Assembly: GCF_040253635.1 (NCBI RefSeq)
Contig: NZ_JBEJGX010000003.1
Span: forward strand, 186,001 to 250,000
DNA from: Streptomyces sp. Edi2
GTDB taxonomy: Bacteria; Actinomycetota; Actinomycetes; Streptomycetales; Streptomycetaceae
Length of the DNA: 64,000 nt
Direction: 5' to 3'
This document shows positions 1-10,478 of this stretch, one piece after another (the stretch's first letter is position 1; each line of letters begins with the position of its first letter). Below the pieces are notes generated by a model that did not search any database, was not told the origin of the DNA, and worked only from the letters and a program-made list of their open reading frames with translations. The translations under genes were made by a program, and so were the position numbers.

Positions 1-1058
1 CATACGGTCTGACCGTCGCCCTGGTCTCCCTGCCTCTCGCGCACACCACCCGGTCCATGCCGCGCCGCCATGTACTCACCGTCCTGCTGGCCGCGCTCGT
101 CCTGTCCAGCCTGATCTCGGCGCTGGGATCCAACTACTGGCTGCTGATGGTCGCCCGGCTGGTTACCGCGCTCGCCCAGGCGCTGTTCTGGGCGGTGATG
201 GGGCCGGTGGCGGTCGGCCTGTTCCCACCGGCTGTCCGGGGGCGGGTGATCGGGGTGCTGTCGGTGGCCGGTTCCCTGGCCCTGGTGCTGGGTGTCCCGC
301 TCGGTACGTGGCTGGGCCAGCAGAGCGCGTGGCAGGTCCCACTCGTCGTGCTGGCCGGGCTGGGGCTGGTCTCCCTCGTCACGATCGCTGTTCTGCTCCC
401 GACGTCCCGTCCGGAGGAGGGGCACGCGGCCTACGGTTCGGCACCCGACAAGCGGCGGTTCGGGATCGTGCTGGCGACCACCGCCCTGTCCGTCACGGGC
501 GCGTTCGCGGGCTATACGTACCTCGTGAAGTTCCTGGGTGACGTGAGCGGTTTCTCCGACACCTCCGTCAGCGCTCTGCTGATGGTCTCCGGCATCGCGG
601 GCGTGGTCGGTGTGTCGAGCGCGGGGCCGCTCCTGGACCGCTACCCGCGCGGCACGCTGGTCGTTCCGGTGGCCACCCAGGCGGCCGGCATGCTGGGCCT
701 GTACGCGTTCGGTACCGCCCGGGCCGGAGCCGTCGCGTTCCTGGTGCTGCTGGGCGGCTCGCTCGGCCCGGTGTTCATGGCCACACAGAACCAGATGCTG
801 CGCTTCGCTCCCGGCCGTACGGAAATCGCCCTGGCGGCCAACTCCGGTGCCTTCAACGCCGGGGTCGCGGGCGGGGCGCTGCTCGGTGGCCTCATCCTGC
901 CCGTCTGGGACGTGCGGGCCACGTTCCTGGTGGGCGGGCTGCTGACCGTCGCCGCGTTCGCGACAGTGCTCACCGAGCGGATGCTGCCGCCCGCGGAGCA
1001 GGGCCGTCCGGCCGAATCCGGCCGGACGGTGGACAGGAGCCCCGCCGAGCACCGCTGA
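1..1058 (+). CDS. MFS transporter, 5' end outside the window
   Basis: The open frame is already running at base 3, so the true start is upstream and this is a 5'-truncated view of a major facilitator protein. The first visible residues read as the end of one helix followed by a basic loop of the cytoplasmic motif-A type. About ten hydrophobic segments follow, with glycine- and alanine-rich packing helices and a hydrophilic central loop (around HAAYGSAPDKRR) that would separate the two six-helix halves. It resembles the DHA1/AraJ drug and sugar-efflux group. It is convergent with the biosynthetic cluster, its stop lying 30 bases from the end of the aldo-keto reductase gene, so it could export the cluster product. 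That link rests on position only. An internal ATG at 57 exists but would delete the first helices. Confidence 0.85.
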   Translation, partial: YGLTVALVSLPLAHTTRSMPRRHVLTVLLAALVLSSLISALGSNYWLLMVARLVTALAQALFWAVMGPVAVGLFPPAVRGRVIGVLSVAGSLALVLGVPLGTWLGQQSAWQVPLVVLAGLGLVSLVTIAVLLPTSRPEEGHAAYGSAPDKRRFGIVLATTALSVTGAFAGYTYLVKFLGDVSGFSDTSVSALLMVSGIAGVVGVSSAGPLLDRYPRGTLVVPVATQAAGMLGLYAFGTARAGAVAFLVLLGGSLGPVFMATQNQMLRFAPGRTEIALAANSGAFNAGVAGGALLGGLILPVWDVRATFLVGGLLTVAAFATVLTERMLPPAEQGRPAESGRTVDRSPAEHR

Positions 1059-1060
1059 TT

Positions 1061-1082
1061 CCGACGGGCGACGCCCCGTCGG
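1061..1082. terminator. Hairpin between convergent genes
   Basis: A perfect 8-base inverted repeat (CCGACGGG / CCCGTCGG) with a 6-base loop fills the short gap between the convergent MFS and aldo-keto reductase genes. It fits a bidirectional stem terminator. No U-run follows, as is usual in Streptomyces. Confidence 0.55.
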
Positions 1083-1088
1083 CCCCTC

Positions 1089-2063
1089 TCACCAGGCGTA
1101 CGCCTCCGGTGCGGGCCCGCCGGGTCCGGGGAAGAGCGCGTCGAGCTCCTTGAGCTGGCTCCTGTCCAGGGAGATCTTCAGCGCTGCGAGGCCCTGGTCG
1201 AGCTGTTCGGCCAGGCGTGGACCCAGGATCGGCGCGGTGACACCCGGCTGGTGCAACAGCCAGGCCAGCGCCACTTGGGCGGGCGGCAGACCCAGGTCGG
1301 CGCACCACTTCTCGTACGCCGCGATCCGATCGTGGTGCCGCTTCAGCTGCTTGCCCGATTTGGGTTCCGCCATACGGCCGTCAGCAGTGCCACGGCGCAC
1401 CGCTCCGCCCAGCAGACCGCCGTGCAGCGGGCTGTAGGGGAGCAGGCCGATGCCGTAGTCGCGGCAGGCGGGCAGCACTTCCAGCTCGACGGTGCGCTCC
1501 AAGAGGTTGTAGACGGACTGCTCGCTGACCGGGCCGGGTGTGTTGCGCTGCCGGGCGTGCTCCTGTGCCCTGGCCAGGTGCCACCCGGCGAAGTTAGAGG
1601 TGCCGACGTAGGTGACCTTCCCCTGGGCGACCAGCAGGTCCAGTGCCTGCCAGGTCTCCTCCCACGGTGTGGTCCGGTCGATGTGGTGCACCTGCAGCAG
1701 GTCGATGTGGTCGGTCCGGAGCCGGCGCAGCGAGTCCTCGCACGCCTTCCTGACGTGGAAAGCGGACAAGCGGCCGGAGTTGGGCTTGAGGCCCATCATT
1801 CCGTAGACCTTGGTGGCCAGAACGATCTGGTCGCGACGTGCGGGATCCTCGGCGAGCCAGTTGCCGATGATCTGCTCCGTGATCCCCTCGCCCATCTGCG
1901 CGCCGTAGATGTTGGCGGTGTCGAAGAGGTTCACGCCCTTGTCCAGGGCCAGGTTCATGATGGCGTGCGCCTCGCGCTCCGGTGTTTGAGGGCCGAAGTT
2001 CATGGTGCCCAGACCGAGGCGTCCGACGACGAGTCCCGAGCGTCCCAAATTGGCGTACTTCAT
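1089..2063 (-). CDS. Aldo-keto reductase
   Basis: A 324-residue NAD(P)H-dependent TIM-barrel oxidoreductase of the aldo-keto reductase superfamily, in the YajO/YhdN-like bacterial group. The catalytic tetrad can be read in order: Asp and Tyr in FDTANIYG, Lys in LATKVYG, and His in LLQVHHID. A cofactor-loop motif ([10 protein letters not shown]) lies near the C-terminus. The ATG at 2063 is chosen because the protein aligns from [10 protein letters not shown] and because it overlaps the stop of the upstream gene as ATGA, which implies translational coupling. The open frame continues upstream but only as out-of-frame thioesterase sequence. It is the last gene of the biosynthetic run and could reduce a carbonyl in the product, possibly a released aldehyde. 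The substrate is unknown. Confidence 0.9.
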   Translation of the reverse strand: MKYANLGRSGLVVGRLGLGTMNFGPQTPEREAHAIMNLALDKGVNLFDTANIYGAQMGEGITEQIIGNWLAEDPARRDQIVLATKVYGMMGLKPNSGRLSAFHVRKACEDSLRRLRTDHIDLLQVHHIDRTTPWEETWQALDLLVAQGKVTYVGTSNFAGWHLARAQEHARQRNTPGPVSEQSVYNLLERTVELEVLPACRDYGIGLLPYSPLHGGLLGGAVRRGTADGRMAEPKSGKQLKRHHDRIAAYEKWCADLGLPPAQVALAWLLHQPGVTAPILGPRLAEQLDQGLAALKISLDRSQLKELDALFPGPGGPAPEAYAW

Positions 2064-2749
2064 GATGCAGGTGCCTCCACCTCGTGACGGGAGCCCGGTG
2101 ACCGGGCGGATTGGACAGATCGGACGGCGCTCAGCCGGTGCTCCAGATCTGCGGCCAACGGGCCTGGCGGCCGCTGGACGACGTAGTGGTCCCCAGGCAT
2201 CCGTACGGCTGCCGCCCGCCCCGTGGTGTGTTGCTTCCAAGCGAGCGCGGGCACGTCGTCCTGGTTCCCGTAATAGGAAACGATGTCGCAGGACAGGGCT
2301 TCGGTGGGCGGCAGGTGGCCGTCGCACAGCTCCAAGTCCGCCCGCAGGACCGGAGTGATGAGCTCGATGATCTCCTCCAGCAGCGCCGGGTCGGCCGGGC
2401 CCAGGGACGTACTGAACGCCCGGGTGGTGCGCTCCAGTTCGGCGGGGTCGAGCCGGCCGTGGTCCACGGGTGCTGGGGTGCGGAGGGGAACAGCCCGCCA
2501 CGCACAGCAGGTCGGGCTCGGCCAGGGCGGCGACGTCCCGTGACCGAGGTAGACGAGGGAGCGGCCGGTGCCGCCCAGTCGGGACCCCACGGCGGCGGCC
2601 ACCTCTTGCGCGGCCGCGTGGCTGTCCGGACCGAACACGGCGTGCCAGCCCGCCGGCGCCTCGGCGGACGCAGGCCACAGCGAGTGCTGGCCCTCGTGGT
2701 TGACCAGGGCGAGGAATGATCCCGCCGGGTCCTCGAAGGGGTTAGGCAC
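2060..2749 (-). pseudogene. MbtH-like protein fused to a broken type II thioesterase
   Basis: The GTG at 2749 has a strong GGAGG site and opens a 229-codon frame. Residues 1-42 are clearly MbtH-like, with [20 protein letters not shown] and PAGW conserved, but the C-terminal WTDMRP-type element is absent. From about residue 45 the sequence switches to thioesterase. Residues reading RSLVYLGHG match the start of the nucleophile elbow, then the frame is lost: another frame carries the expected continuation ([15 protein letters not shown]). From about residue 98 ([12 protein letters not shown]) the original frame again matches the C-terminal half of a type II thioesterase, including a candidate catalytic His in GDHYVV. 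The Ser of GHSxG is not encoded in frame. The simplest reading is a deletion fusing mbtH to the thioesterase gene plus internal indels. Assembly error is the alternative. The MbtH half might still serve the adjacent NRPS. Confidence 0.7.
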
Positions 2750-2805
2750 GGTTCTGCCTCCTTTTCTCCGGGAGTTGGGTATGGCGCCTCCGTTTCTCTT
2801 CGCGT

Positions 2806-5800
2806 CTACGCCTCTGCGTGCAGGCGCGCGGCGAGTGAGGCCACGGTGGGCGCTTCGAAGAGGGTCTGGACGCGGATGCTCGCATCGACGTCGGCCCGTA
2901 TACGAGCGACCAGTTTGGTGGCGAGCAGGGAGTGCCCACCGAGGTCGAAGAAGCTGTCGTCGATGCTGACCCGGGGCACCCCGAGAACCTGCTCGAACAG
3001 GTCGCACAGTGCCTTCTCGTCCGGCGTGCGCGGGGTCCGCCCCGCCCCGTGTCCCACGGCGTCCGGTGCGGGCAGGGCGCGGCGGTCGAGTTTGCCGTTC
3101 GCGTTCAGGGGCATCTGGTCCAGCTCGACGAAGGCGGCGGGGAGCATGTACGCGGGCAGGGTCCGTTCCAGATGCGTGCGCAGCTCCTCCTGCTGGGGCA
3201 CCGGCCGGAGAGCCACCGCGTCCCTCGTCCCGCGGCTCGGCACGTAGTACGCGACCAGCTCCTTGTCGCCCGGCCGGTCCTCCCGTACGGTCACGGCCGC
3301 TTGGCCGACCCCGGGGTGGCCGGTCAGGGCCGCCGCCACTTCATCCAATTCGATTCGAAACCCGCGGATCTTGACCTGGTCGTCCGTCCGCCCGATGAAC
3401 TCCAGGCAGCCGTCCCGGTGGCGACGGACCAGATCGCCGGTACGGTACATCCGCTCGCCCGGGCCGCCGAAGGGATCGGCGACGAAGCGCTCCGCGGTCA
3501 GCACGGGGCGGCCGAGGTATCCGTGTGCAAGTCCGGCGCCCGCGATGTACAGGTCACCTGCCACACCGGGCGGAACCGGCTGGAGGTACCGGTTCAGCAC
3601 ATGGACACGAGTGTTGTCGAGGGGGCGGCCGATGGGCGGAGTGCGGTGGCCGCAGTCCTCGCCCAGCCAGGCCGTGGCGTAGACGGTCGTTTCCGTCGGC
3701 CCGTAGATGTTGGCGATTCGGGCGCCGGGGACGGCGGTCCGCAGTTCCGCGGCGACATGGGCGGGCAGTGCTTCGCCTGCCAGCACGACGGTCTCCGCCC
3801 TGAGGTCCACATCGTGGTGGCCGACGAGGTTGGCCACGGCCGAGGGCACGCCGCTGATCAGACTGCCCGTCCAACGTCCCGCCGGGCGCTCCGCCACCGC
3901 CAGCACATCGCGGACGATCTCGATGCTGCCGCCGCACAGCAAGGGGCACAGAACCTCGAAGACGGAGACGTCGAAGGTCAGTGAGGTGGCGGCCAGGACA
4001 TGGGAGAGCCCCTGTCGCCCGAAGGTGTCGCGGGCCCAGAGCGCGAGGTTCACGGCAGCGGAGTGTGGGACCGCTACGCCCTTGGGTCGGCCACTCGTCC
4101 CGGATGTGTAGATCACGTACGCGGTGCTGCCGGGGAGCGGTCCCTGCGGCCGGCCCTGGTCGGCGAGGCCGTCATCGGCCAGGCCGTCGACGCGGAGCAC
4201 GGGAAGGCCCTCGGGAAACAGTGCGCAGGTCTCGTCGGTGGCGACCGCGCAGACGGGGGCCGCGTCGTCCAGGACCAGGGCAATGCGCCCCGCGGGGTGG
4301 CGCGGGTCCAGGGGAAGGTAGGCGGCGCCGGTCTTCAGCACGGCCAGTACGGCCACCACCATGTCCGCCGACCGGGGCAAGGCCAGGGCCACGAACCGCT
4401 CGGGTCCCGCTCCGGCGGCGCTCAGACGCCTGGCGAGCCGGTCGGCACGGGCATCGAGCCGGGCATAGGTGAGACGGTCGCCGTCGCAGATCACGGCCGT
4501 CGCGTCCGGGGTGCGGACGACCTGGTCCTGGAAGAGGGCGGGTAGCGTGGTGGCGGGCCGGGGGCGGTCGGTGCGCGTGCGTTCCGCCAGTAGCTGGTGG
4601 TGCTCCTCGGGGGCCAGGATGTCCAGGGCCTCGACGGGCGTGTCCGGGGCGGCCACCGCCCTGGTGAGCAGGAGGGTCAGCCGGGCGACCAGGCCGAGGA
4701 CGGTGTCCCGGTCGAACAGGTCGGTGCTGTACTCGAGGAATCCGCTCAGCCCATCAGGTTCGCCGTCCGCCGTCTGCTGCTCGGCGAGGTTGAGCAGCAG
4801 GTCGAAGCGGGCCGCCCCGGGGTGCAGGAGCTCGCTGTCGATCTTCAGCCCGGGGGTGGTCCACCTGGGTTCGGGGGCGTTCTGCAGGGCCAGGGACACC
4901 TGGAAGAGCGGATGGCGGCCGATGGCGCGGGCCGGGTTGAGGTCCTCGACGAGGTACTCGAAGGGCACGTCCTGGTGTGCGTACGCGCCCAACGCGGTGT
5001 CGCGTGTGCGGTGGAGCAGTTCCCGGAAGCTCGGGGAGCCGGAGGTGTCCGCCCGCAGGACGAGGGTGTTGACGAAGAATCCGACGGACCGGTCCAGGGC
5101 CTGGTCGGTACGTCCGGCGACGGGTGAGCCGATGGGTATGTCGTGTCCCGCGCCCAGCCGGGTCAACAGGGCGGCCAGGGCAGCCTGCAGCGCCATGAAG
5201 AGGCTGGTGCCGCTGTGGTGGGCCTGATCGGCCAGGGCGCGGTGCAGTTCCGCGTCCCAGGCGACCGGCACCGTCGCGCCCCGGTACGTGGGGTCCGCGG
5301 GGCGCGGGCGGTCCGAGGGGAGGTCCAGTTCCGCTGGCAGACCGCTGAGCTCTTGCCGCCAGTAGGCGAGTTGGCGGGCCAGCCGGCCGGCCGGGTCGTC
5401 GGCGTCGCCCAACAGGTCGCGCTGCCAGAGCGTGTAGTCGGCGTACTGCACGGGCGGCCCGGGCCGTTCGTCGGCATGGGCGTCGCCGGGTGTGCCGGCC
5501 GCGACGGGAGACGTGGCAGCGGCCTCGGGCACGGCTCCGGTGTGGACCTCGTAGGCCGCCATCAGGTCCTCGGCCAACGGGGCGAAGGACCAGCCATCGC
5601 AGGCGATGTGATGGATCAGGAGCAGAAGTACGTGTTGGTGCGGGCCGAGGGAGAAGAGATGGGCCCGCAGCGGAAGGCCATCGGCAAGGTCGAAGGGCTG
5701 GCCGATCGCCTCGTCGAGGGCGGTGGTCAGTGCGTCGTCGGTGATGCGCCGTACGGGCATGGCCGCGGGGGCGTCCGCCGGGTCGAGGATCCACTGGCAG

Positions 5801-8800
5801 GGCTCGCCGTCCTGGTCGGGAAAGATCGTGCGCAGGACTTCGTGGCGGGCGACGAGGTCCTGGAGGGCTGCATGGAGCGCGCCGGTGTCCAGTTCGCCGG
5901 CCAGCCGGAGCAGCCAGGGCACGTGGTACGCCCGGCTCGGTCCTTCCAGGTGGTGCAGGAACCACAGGCGGCGCTGGGCGAAGGACAGCGGCAGCGTGCC
6001 GGGGCGGTCGGCCTGCCGCAACGCGGGACGGGTCTCGGTGTCGAACCCACGGTCCTGGACCCGCTCGGCCAGCTGGGCGACGGTGGGGCGCTCGAAGAGT
6101 GCGCGGACGGGGAGTTCGGTACCGCGCGCGGCACGTACCCGTGCCACGAGGCGGGTGGCCAGCAGGGAGTGACCGCCGAGGGCGAAGAAGTCGTCGTCGA
6201 TGCCGATGTCCGCGACGCCGAGGATTTCGCCGAACAGCTCGCACAGCTCGCGTTCGAGGTCCGTGCGCGCGGGGCGGCCGGAGCCGGCCTCGACAGCCGG
6301 GGCGGGCAGCGCCGCCCGGTCGAGCTTGCCGTTGACCGTCAGGGGCAGCCGCTCCAGGAGCACGATCGCCGTCGGCACCATGTAGTCGGGCAGCTGTTCG
6401 CGCAGGTACGCGCGCAGTGCGGCGGTCAATCGCGCGCCATGGCGCGCCGCTGCCGGACTGGTGGCATGCGCAGCCGGTGTGCCCAGGTCGTCGGCGGGCT
6501 CGTACGCCTGCAGAGTGGTGCCGGCGCGGGAGAAGAGGACGTCGACAGCGTCCACGTCCGTCGGCGACGGTGCGACCGCCACCTGGTAGCCGAGTTCCGC
6601 ACCGAGTGCGTACAGCTCGTCGGGCTCGACCCCGTGCGGTGCGGCCGACAGGAGGTTCAGTGCCTCGGCCGGGGTCGCTCCCTCGTCGAGGGCCCGGGCG
6701 GCTGCGACTTCCTGGGTCGTTCGCCGGTTGGGGATCGCGGACATCCGAAGGTGCGCTGGACGGTGCTCGCGCAGGTACTTCGTGAGGGCGGCCGGAGTGT
6801 CCTCGATGTCGGGCCGCCGCAGCCGGAGGGTCGCGTCGTGACGGTTGGCTGTGGGCGGTGTCGTCGTCTTGTACAGCACGGCGTCGTAGCGGTAGCGGGT
6901 CATCTCGTTGTGGTGGCGGCCGCGGCGCACCTGAATGTCGACCGCGCCGACCGACGGCTGCCGACGGGCGAAGGCGTGGAAGTAGTCGGGTGCCAGCAGC
7001 AGTTCCTCCTCCAGCATCAGGGCGCGTTCCACGGCCTGGCGCAGCCTGGCCGTGTTGTCGTCCACAGCGGCGCGGTGCAGCTCCACGGCGGTGGTGAAGC
7101 AGCGCAGGGAGCGCGCGTCACGGACGTCGCCGACGAAGAGGGCCCCGCCGGGTGTGAGCAGCGCGAGGGCCTGCGTCAGTACGTCGTGGAGATAGCCGGG
7201 GTTCGGGAAGTACTGCAGGACGGAATTGAGGACGACGACGTCGAAGTGACCGGCGGGCAGTTCGCCGACGGTGTCGGCAGCCCGACAGCTCAGCCGGATC
7301 CTCGGGGCCAGGGCGGGCCGCGCCGCCACTTCGCGACGCAGCAGGTCCACGGCTTGCTGGGAGACGTCCGTGCCCCAGTACTCCTGGCAGCCGGGAGCCA
7401 GCTGCGACAGCAGCAGGCCGGTGCCGACGCCGATCTCCAGGACGCGGTCGGGGTTCAGGGCGCGAATGCGACGGACGGTTTCGTCGCGCCACTCCCGCAT
7501 GTGGGGTGCGGGCAGGGATGCGCCGTCGAGGTAGCTGTCGTGCCAGCCGGAGAAGTCCTCGCCGAAGGCAGGGGCAGGGGCAGGGCCGAAGCGCGTGCGC
7601 GCGTACTGGGAGTCGAACACCTTCGCCCAGTCGTCGACCTGCTCGGCGGCCGTGTCATCGGGTGCCTCGCCGGTCCGGGGGGCGGTGACGGCGTAGGCGG
7701 TCAGGCGTTGGTCGCCGGGGCGGTCCTCGCGGACGACGACGGCTGCCTGGCTCACGGCGGGGTGGGCGGTGAGGACCGACTCGATCTCGCCCGGCTCGAT
7801 GCGGAAGCCGCGGATCTTGACCTGCTGGTCCGCGCGGCCGAGGAACTCCAGTGTGCCTTGGGCGTTCCAGCGCGCCACGTCACCGCTGCGATACATGCGG
7901 CTGCCCGGCGGCCCGAAGGGGTCGGCGACGAAGCGTCCTGCGGTGAGGGCGGGCCGGTTCAGGTAGCAGCGTGCGACGCCGGGCCCGGCGACGTACAGCT
8001 CGCCGGGGACTCCGGCCGGCACGGGGCGCAGGGTTTCGTCGAGGACGTAGGTGGACAGGTCGGCGAGTGCGGTGCCGATCCTGCTGGCGGGCCGGCCGAG
8101 GGTGTCGTCCCGGGTGAGCGCCGTGTAGGTGACGTGGACGGTGGTCTCGGTGATGCCGTACATGTTGACCAGGACCGGTGCGTCCTCGGCGTGGCGCTCG
8201 TACCAGGCGGCCAGCTTCCCGAAGTCGAGTGACTCGCCGCCGAACACGACGGCGCGCAGGGCGAGCCGGTCTCCTTGTGCGGGCCGGTCCCGGTCGGCCT
8301 GGATCAGGGGATAGAAGGCCGACGGGGTCTGGCTGAGGACCGTGACGCGTTCTTCGGCGAGCAGGGTGAGGAAGCGGTCGGGTGTGCGGCTGATGTCGTA
8401 GGGGACGACGACCAGTCTTCCGCCATGCAGGAGGGCACCCCACATCTCCCAGACCGACACGTCGAAGGCGTAGGAGTGGAAGAGGCTCCACACGTCCTGT
8501 TCGGTGAAGTGGAAGTGGGACGCGCTGTGGGTGAAGAGGCGGACCACGCTCCGATGGCTGACCACGACTCCCTTGGGCCGGCCGGTGGATCCCGAGGTGT
8601 AGATGACGTACGCGGCCGTGTCCGGGCCCACAGGGGCGCTGCGGTCCATGTCGGTGGGGGCGGTCGTGTCCTGTTCCGCCAGCTCCGCGGCTGCCTGCGG
8701 GGTGGAGAGCACCAGTCGTGGCGTCGCAGCACGCAGGTCAAGGGGGGCGAGGCTCAGCAGGAGCAGCGGGCGGGCGTCCTGCAGGATGCTCTCCAGCCGC

Positions 8801-9120
8801 TCCTCGGGGTGGTGCAGGTCCAGCGGGAGGTAGGCGGCGCCGGACTTGAGGACCGCCAGAATGGCCACGACGAGGTCGATCGAGCGCGGCAGGGCGAGAG
8901 CAATGAGCTGTTCGGGTCCCGCGCCGCGCTGGATCAGGACACGTGCCAGCCGGTTGGCGCGTGCGTCGAGTGCGGCGTAGTCGAGGCTGTCGCGGCCGTA
9001 GTTGACGGCCGTGCGAAGGGGATGGCGCAGCGCCTGAGCCTCGAACAGGTCTGTCAGGGCCGTACCGTCGGCCGCGTGCCGGTGGCACGCCGGTACGCTT
9101 TCCGATCCGGTGATTGCCAT
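2806..9120 (-). CDS. Dimodular NRPS, A-MT-T-C-A-T
   Basis: A 2104-residue non-ribosomal peptide synthetase. Domains by rough residue: A1 25-485 with its tail resuming at 895-940; an embedded S-adenosylmethionine N-methyltransferase about 495-775 (VLEIGVGTG near 559), inserted between A8 and A9 as in N-methylating modules; T1 about 952-1020 (LGGHSL, Ser985); C about 1042-1480 (HHIACDGWS); A2 about 1500-2020; T2 about 2030-2100 (Ser2064). There is no leading C domain, so module 1 looks like an initiator, and no terminal thioesterase or reductase, so release or transfer must be in trans. Hand-read specificity pockets are D-V-W-S-V-G-M-V-H for A1, closest to threonine-type codes, and D-V-F-S-V-A-I-V-Y for A2, which I cannot assign. 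A GAGGAAC site precedes the ATG. An MbtH-like sequence lies immediately downstream. Confidence 0.95.
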   Translation of the reverse strand: MAITGSESVPACHRHAADGTALTDLFEAQALRHPLRTAVNYGRDSLDYAALDARANRLARVLIQRGAGPEQLIALALPRSIDLVVAILAVLKSGAAYLPLDLHHPEERLESILQDARPLLLLSLAPLDLRAATPRLVLSTPQAAAELAEQDTTAPTDMDRSAPVGPDTAAYVIYTSGSTGRPKGVVVSHRSVVRLFTHSASHFHFTEQDVWSLFHSYAFDVSVWEMWGALLHGGRLVVVPYDISRTPDRFLTLLAEERVTVLSQTPSAFYPLIQADRDRPAQGDRLALRAVVFGGESLDFGKLAAWYERHAEDAPVLVNMYGITETTVHVTYTALTRDDTLGRPASRIGTALADLSTYVLDETLRPVPAGVPGELYVAGPGVARCYLNRPALTAGRFVADPFGPPGSRMYRSGDVARWNAQGTLEFLGRADQQVKIRGFRIEPGEIESVLTAHPAVSQAAVVVREDRPGDQRLTAYAVTAPRTGEAPDDTAAEQVDDWAKVFDSQYARTRFGPAPAPAFGEDFSGWHDSYLDGASLPAPHMREWRDETVRRIRALNPDRVLEIGVGTGLLLSQLAPGCQEYWGTDVSQQAVDLLRREVAARPALAPRIRLSCRAADTVGELPAGHFDVVVLNSVLQYFPNPGYLHDVLTQALALLTPGGALFVGDVRDARSLRCFTTAVELHRAAVDDNTARLRQAVERALMLEEELLLAPDYFHAFARRQPSVGAVDIQVRRGRHHNEMTRYRYDAVLYKTTTPPTANRHDATLRLRRPDIEDTPAALTKYLREHRPAHLRMSAIPNRRTTQEVAAARALDEGATPAEALNLLSAAPHGVEPDELYALGAELGYQVAVAPSPTDVDAVDVLFSRAGTTLQAYEPADDLGTPAAHATSPAAARHGARLTAALRAYLREQLPDYMVPTAIVLLERLPLTVNGKLDRAALPAPAVEAGSGRPARTDLERELCELFGEILGVADIGIDDDFFALGGHSLLATRLVARVRAARGTELPVRALFERPTVAQLAERVQDRGFDTETRPALRQADRPGTLPLSFAQRRLWFLHHLEGPSRAYHVPWLLRLAGELDTGALHAALQDLVARHEVLRTIFPDQDGEPCQWILDPADAPAAMPVRRITDDALTTALDEAIGQPFDLADGLPLRAHLFSLGPHQHVLLLLIHHIACDGWSFAPLAEDLMAAYEVHTGAVPEAAATSPVAAGTPGDAHADERPGPPVQYADYTLWQRDLLGDADDPAGRLARQLAYWRQELSGLPAELDLPSDRPRPADPTYRGATVPVAWDAELHRALADQAHHSGTSLFMALQAALAALLTRLGAGHDIPIGSPVAGRTDQALDRSVGFFVNTLVLRADTSGSPSFRELLHRTRDTALGAYAHQDVPFEYLVEDLNPARAIGRHPLFQVSLALQNAPEPRWTTPGLKIDSELLHPGAARFDLLLNLAEQQTADGEPDGLSGFLEYSTDLFDRDTVLGLVARLTLLLTRAVAAPDTPVEALDILAPEEHHQLLAERTRTDRPRPATTLPALFQDQVVRTPDATAVICDGDRLTYARLDARADRLARRLSAAGAGPERFVALALPRSADMVVAVLAVLKTGAAYLPLDPRHPAGRIALVLDDAAPVCAVATDETCALFPEGLPVLRVDGLADDGLADQGRPQGPLPGSTAYVIYTSGTSGRPKGVAVPHSAAVNLALWARDTFGRQGLSHVLAATSLTFDVSVFEVLCPLLCGGSIEIVRDVLAVAERPAGRWTGSLISGVPSAVANLVGHHDVDLRAETVVLAGEALPAHVAAELRTAVPGARIANIYGPTETTVYATAWLGEDCGHRTPPIGRPLDNTRVHVLNRYLQPVPPGVAGDLYIAGAGLAHGYLGRPVLTAERFVADPFGGPGERMYRTGDLVRRHRDGCLEFIGRTDDQVKIRGFRIELDEVAAALTGHPGVGQAAVTVREDRPGDKELVAYYVPSRGTRDAVALRPVPQQEELRTHLERTLPAYMLPAAFVELDQMPLNANGKLDRRALPAPDAVGHGAGRTPRTPDEKALCDLFEQVLGVPRVSIDDSFFDLGGHSLLATKLVARIRADVDASIRVQTLFEAPTVASLAARLHAEA

Positions 9121-9243
9121 TGCTCAGTTCCTCACTTGTTCGTCCCGGCGGATCCCGCGGCCGGTCTGTTCGAGGTCTCTGTTCCAGGTAGGCGGCCGGT
9201 CTGTTCCGGTTTGCAGCGGGCGGGGTGTCCACGGTCCGTGTTG

Positions 9244-10227
9244 TCAGCCGGCGACGTCGGCGGCTCCCTTCCGCGGTGCGGCCGCCGGGTGCGGAGCGGG
9301 GCGGCTGCCGGGCGCCAGGACACGCAGCAGGTTGTCGCGCAGGATGAGTTGTTGGTCGGTGCGGGAGACCCCGGAGAAGACGGTCGGTCCGTGCAGGATT
9401 TCGTCGGTCAGGCGTTTCAGCCCACCGCCCATGCGGCCCAGCGGCCAGTCCGTCCCAAAGATGATCTTGTGGTTGATGCCCGCCCGGAAGAGCCCGTTGA
9501 GATGCTCCGGCCAGTCCCGGAGGGTCGGGGTGCTGGCGAATCCGCCGATGTCCAGGTACACGTTGGGCCGGTATGCCGCGAGGTAGCCGCCTGAGTCCAC
9601 ATGGGTCAGCCCCGCGTGCCCCAGGACGAAGTCGACCTGCGGGAAGTCGCGGGCCGCCCGATCGATCTTGATCGGGTCCGCGGGCTCGTAATCCAGGCTC
9701 GCCGCCGTGGGTCCGGTGTGTACGAACACGGGCAGCGACAGGGCCGCGCAGATCTCGTAGTACGGGTAGAGATCCGGGTCGGAAGGCGAATAGCCGCAGG
9801 GCGGATACAGCTTCACCCCGTCCAGGGCATACTCGTCCACCATCTGCGCGAAGGCTCGCACCCCTTCGGGGCCGCGCCGCGGATCGACCCCGATGTAGAC
9901 CCAGAAGCGATCGGGGTGGCGCTGCCGGATCTCGTGGTGAAGCCGGGCCGCCTCGGAGGGCGGCACGCTTCCGGGCATGCGCAGGCTGAAGTCCGGTACC
10001 AGCAGCACCGCCCGTGCGATCCCGGCGGCGTCCATCTCGGCGATCAACCCGTCGGCCAGATGGTCCTGGTGCTGGTCGACGTAGCTGCGGGCGATGCGGG
10101 CGACCGACGGGGACGCGCCCCTCGCGGAGAGCTTGCTGTGGACGTTGCCCGCGACATCCGCGACGAACGCCTGGGGGATGAAGCGCGTGGATGCCACATG
10201 GCAGTGGCCGTCGTAGATGGTGGTCAT
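9244..10227 (-). CDS. Amidohydrolase-family metal-dependent enzyme (intact motifs)
   Basis: A 327-residue TIM-barrel protein of the amidohydrolase-2 (ACMSD-like) group, whose members include metal-dependent decarboxylases and hydrolases. Metal-site residues are visible in order: HxH in DGHCHV near the N-terminus, Lys in GVKLYPPCGY, His in VFVHTGP, His in VLGHAG, and the strand-8 Asp in FGTDWP. The start overlaps the stop of the acyl carrier protein gene by ATGA at 10224-10227, so the two are probably translated together. A close paralogue lacking these residues lies two genes upstream. The pairing with a carrier protein suggests action on a carrier-bound or carrier-derived intermediate, for example amide or ring cleavage, dehydration or decarboxylation. 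The actual reaction cannot be read from sequence. Confidence 0.85.
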   Translation of the reverse strand: MTTIYDGHCHVASTRFIPQAFVADVAGNVHSKLSARGASPSVARIARSYVDQHQDHLADGLIAEMDAAGIARAVLLVPDFSLRMPGSVPPSEAARLHHEIRQRHPDRFWVYIGVDPRRGPEGVRAFAQMVDEYALDGVKLYPPCGYSPSDPDLYPYYEICAALSLPVFVHTGPTAASLDYEPADPIKIDRAARDFPQVDFVLGHAGLTHVDSGGYLAAYRPNVYLDIGGFASTPTLRDWPEHLNGLFRAGINHKIIFGTDWPLGRMGGGLKRLTDEILHGPTVFSGVSRTDQQLILRDNLLRVLAPGSRPAPHPAAAPRKGAADVAG

Positions 10228-10472
10228 CCGACGCAGTGCCGAACGATGCCCCGGACGGTGACACCGTCACTGTGGTCGAAGGTGGCGAAGTCGAAGGTCG
10301 TGTCGATCTGTTCCTCCAGGTGAGCGATCAGGCCGACGACCGCCATGGAGTCGAGCAGACCCGTGTGGCTGAGATTGGTGTCCGCGTCGACGACGGTCTG
10401 CGTCTCCCCGGCGTTCCAGTCCTCCACCCATGCGATCAGCGACTTTTCCAGCTCCGCGCTGTCCTGCTTCAT
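10224..10472 (-). CDS. Acyl carrier protein
   Basis: An 82-residue acidic four-helix carrier protein. The phosphopantetheine attachment motif is GLLDSMAVV, with the serine of DSM modified by a phosphopantetheinyl transferase. This DSM form is typical of free-standing ACPs and aryl or aminoacyl carriers rather than NRPS LGGHS domains. An AAAGGAG site precedes the ATG. It sits between two amidohydrolase paralogues, 6 bases after one and overlapping the next by 4 bases. The ANL ligase encoded just upstream is the obvious candidate to load it, and the free-standing condensation domain or the LuxI/FeeM-like acyltransferase could unload it. Both partnerships are inferred from context. Confidence 0.93.
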   Translation of the reverse strand: MKQDSAELEKSLIAWVEDWNAGETQTVVDADTNLSHTGLLDSMAVVGLIAHLEEQIDTTFDFATFDHSDGVTVRGIVRHCVG

Positions 10473-10478
10473 ATCAGG

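Noticed and set aside
2064..2678. N-terminal extension of the aldo-keto reductase in the same open frame
   Set aside because: The extension is out-of-frame thioesterase sequence without aldo-keto reductase homology, and ATG 2063 is a coupled start that fits the family.
5143..8232. A plus-strand open frame of about 1000 codons opposite the NRPS gene
   Set aside because: It is the antisense shadow of the high-GC NRPS gene. It has no family resemblance, is rich in low-complexity Gly/Val/Arg, and the opposite strand carries all NRPS motifs.
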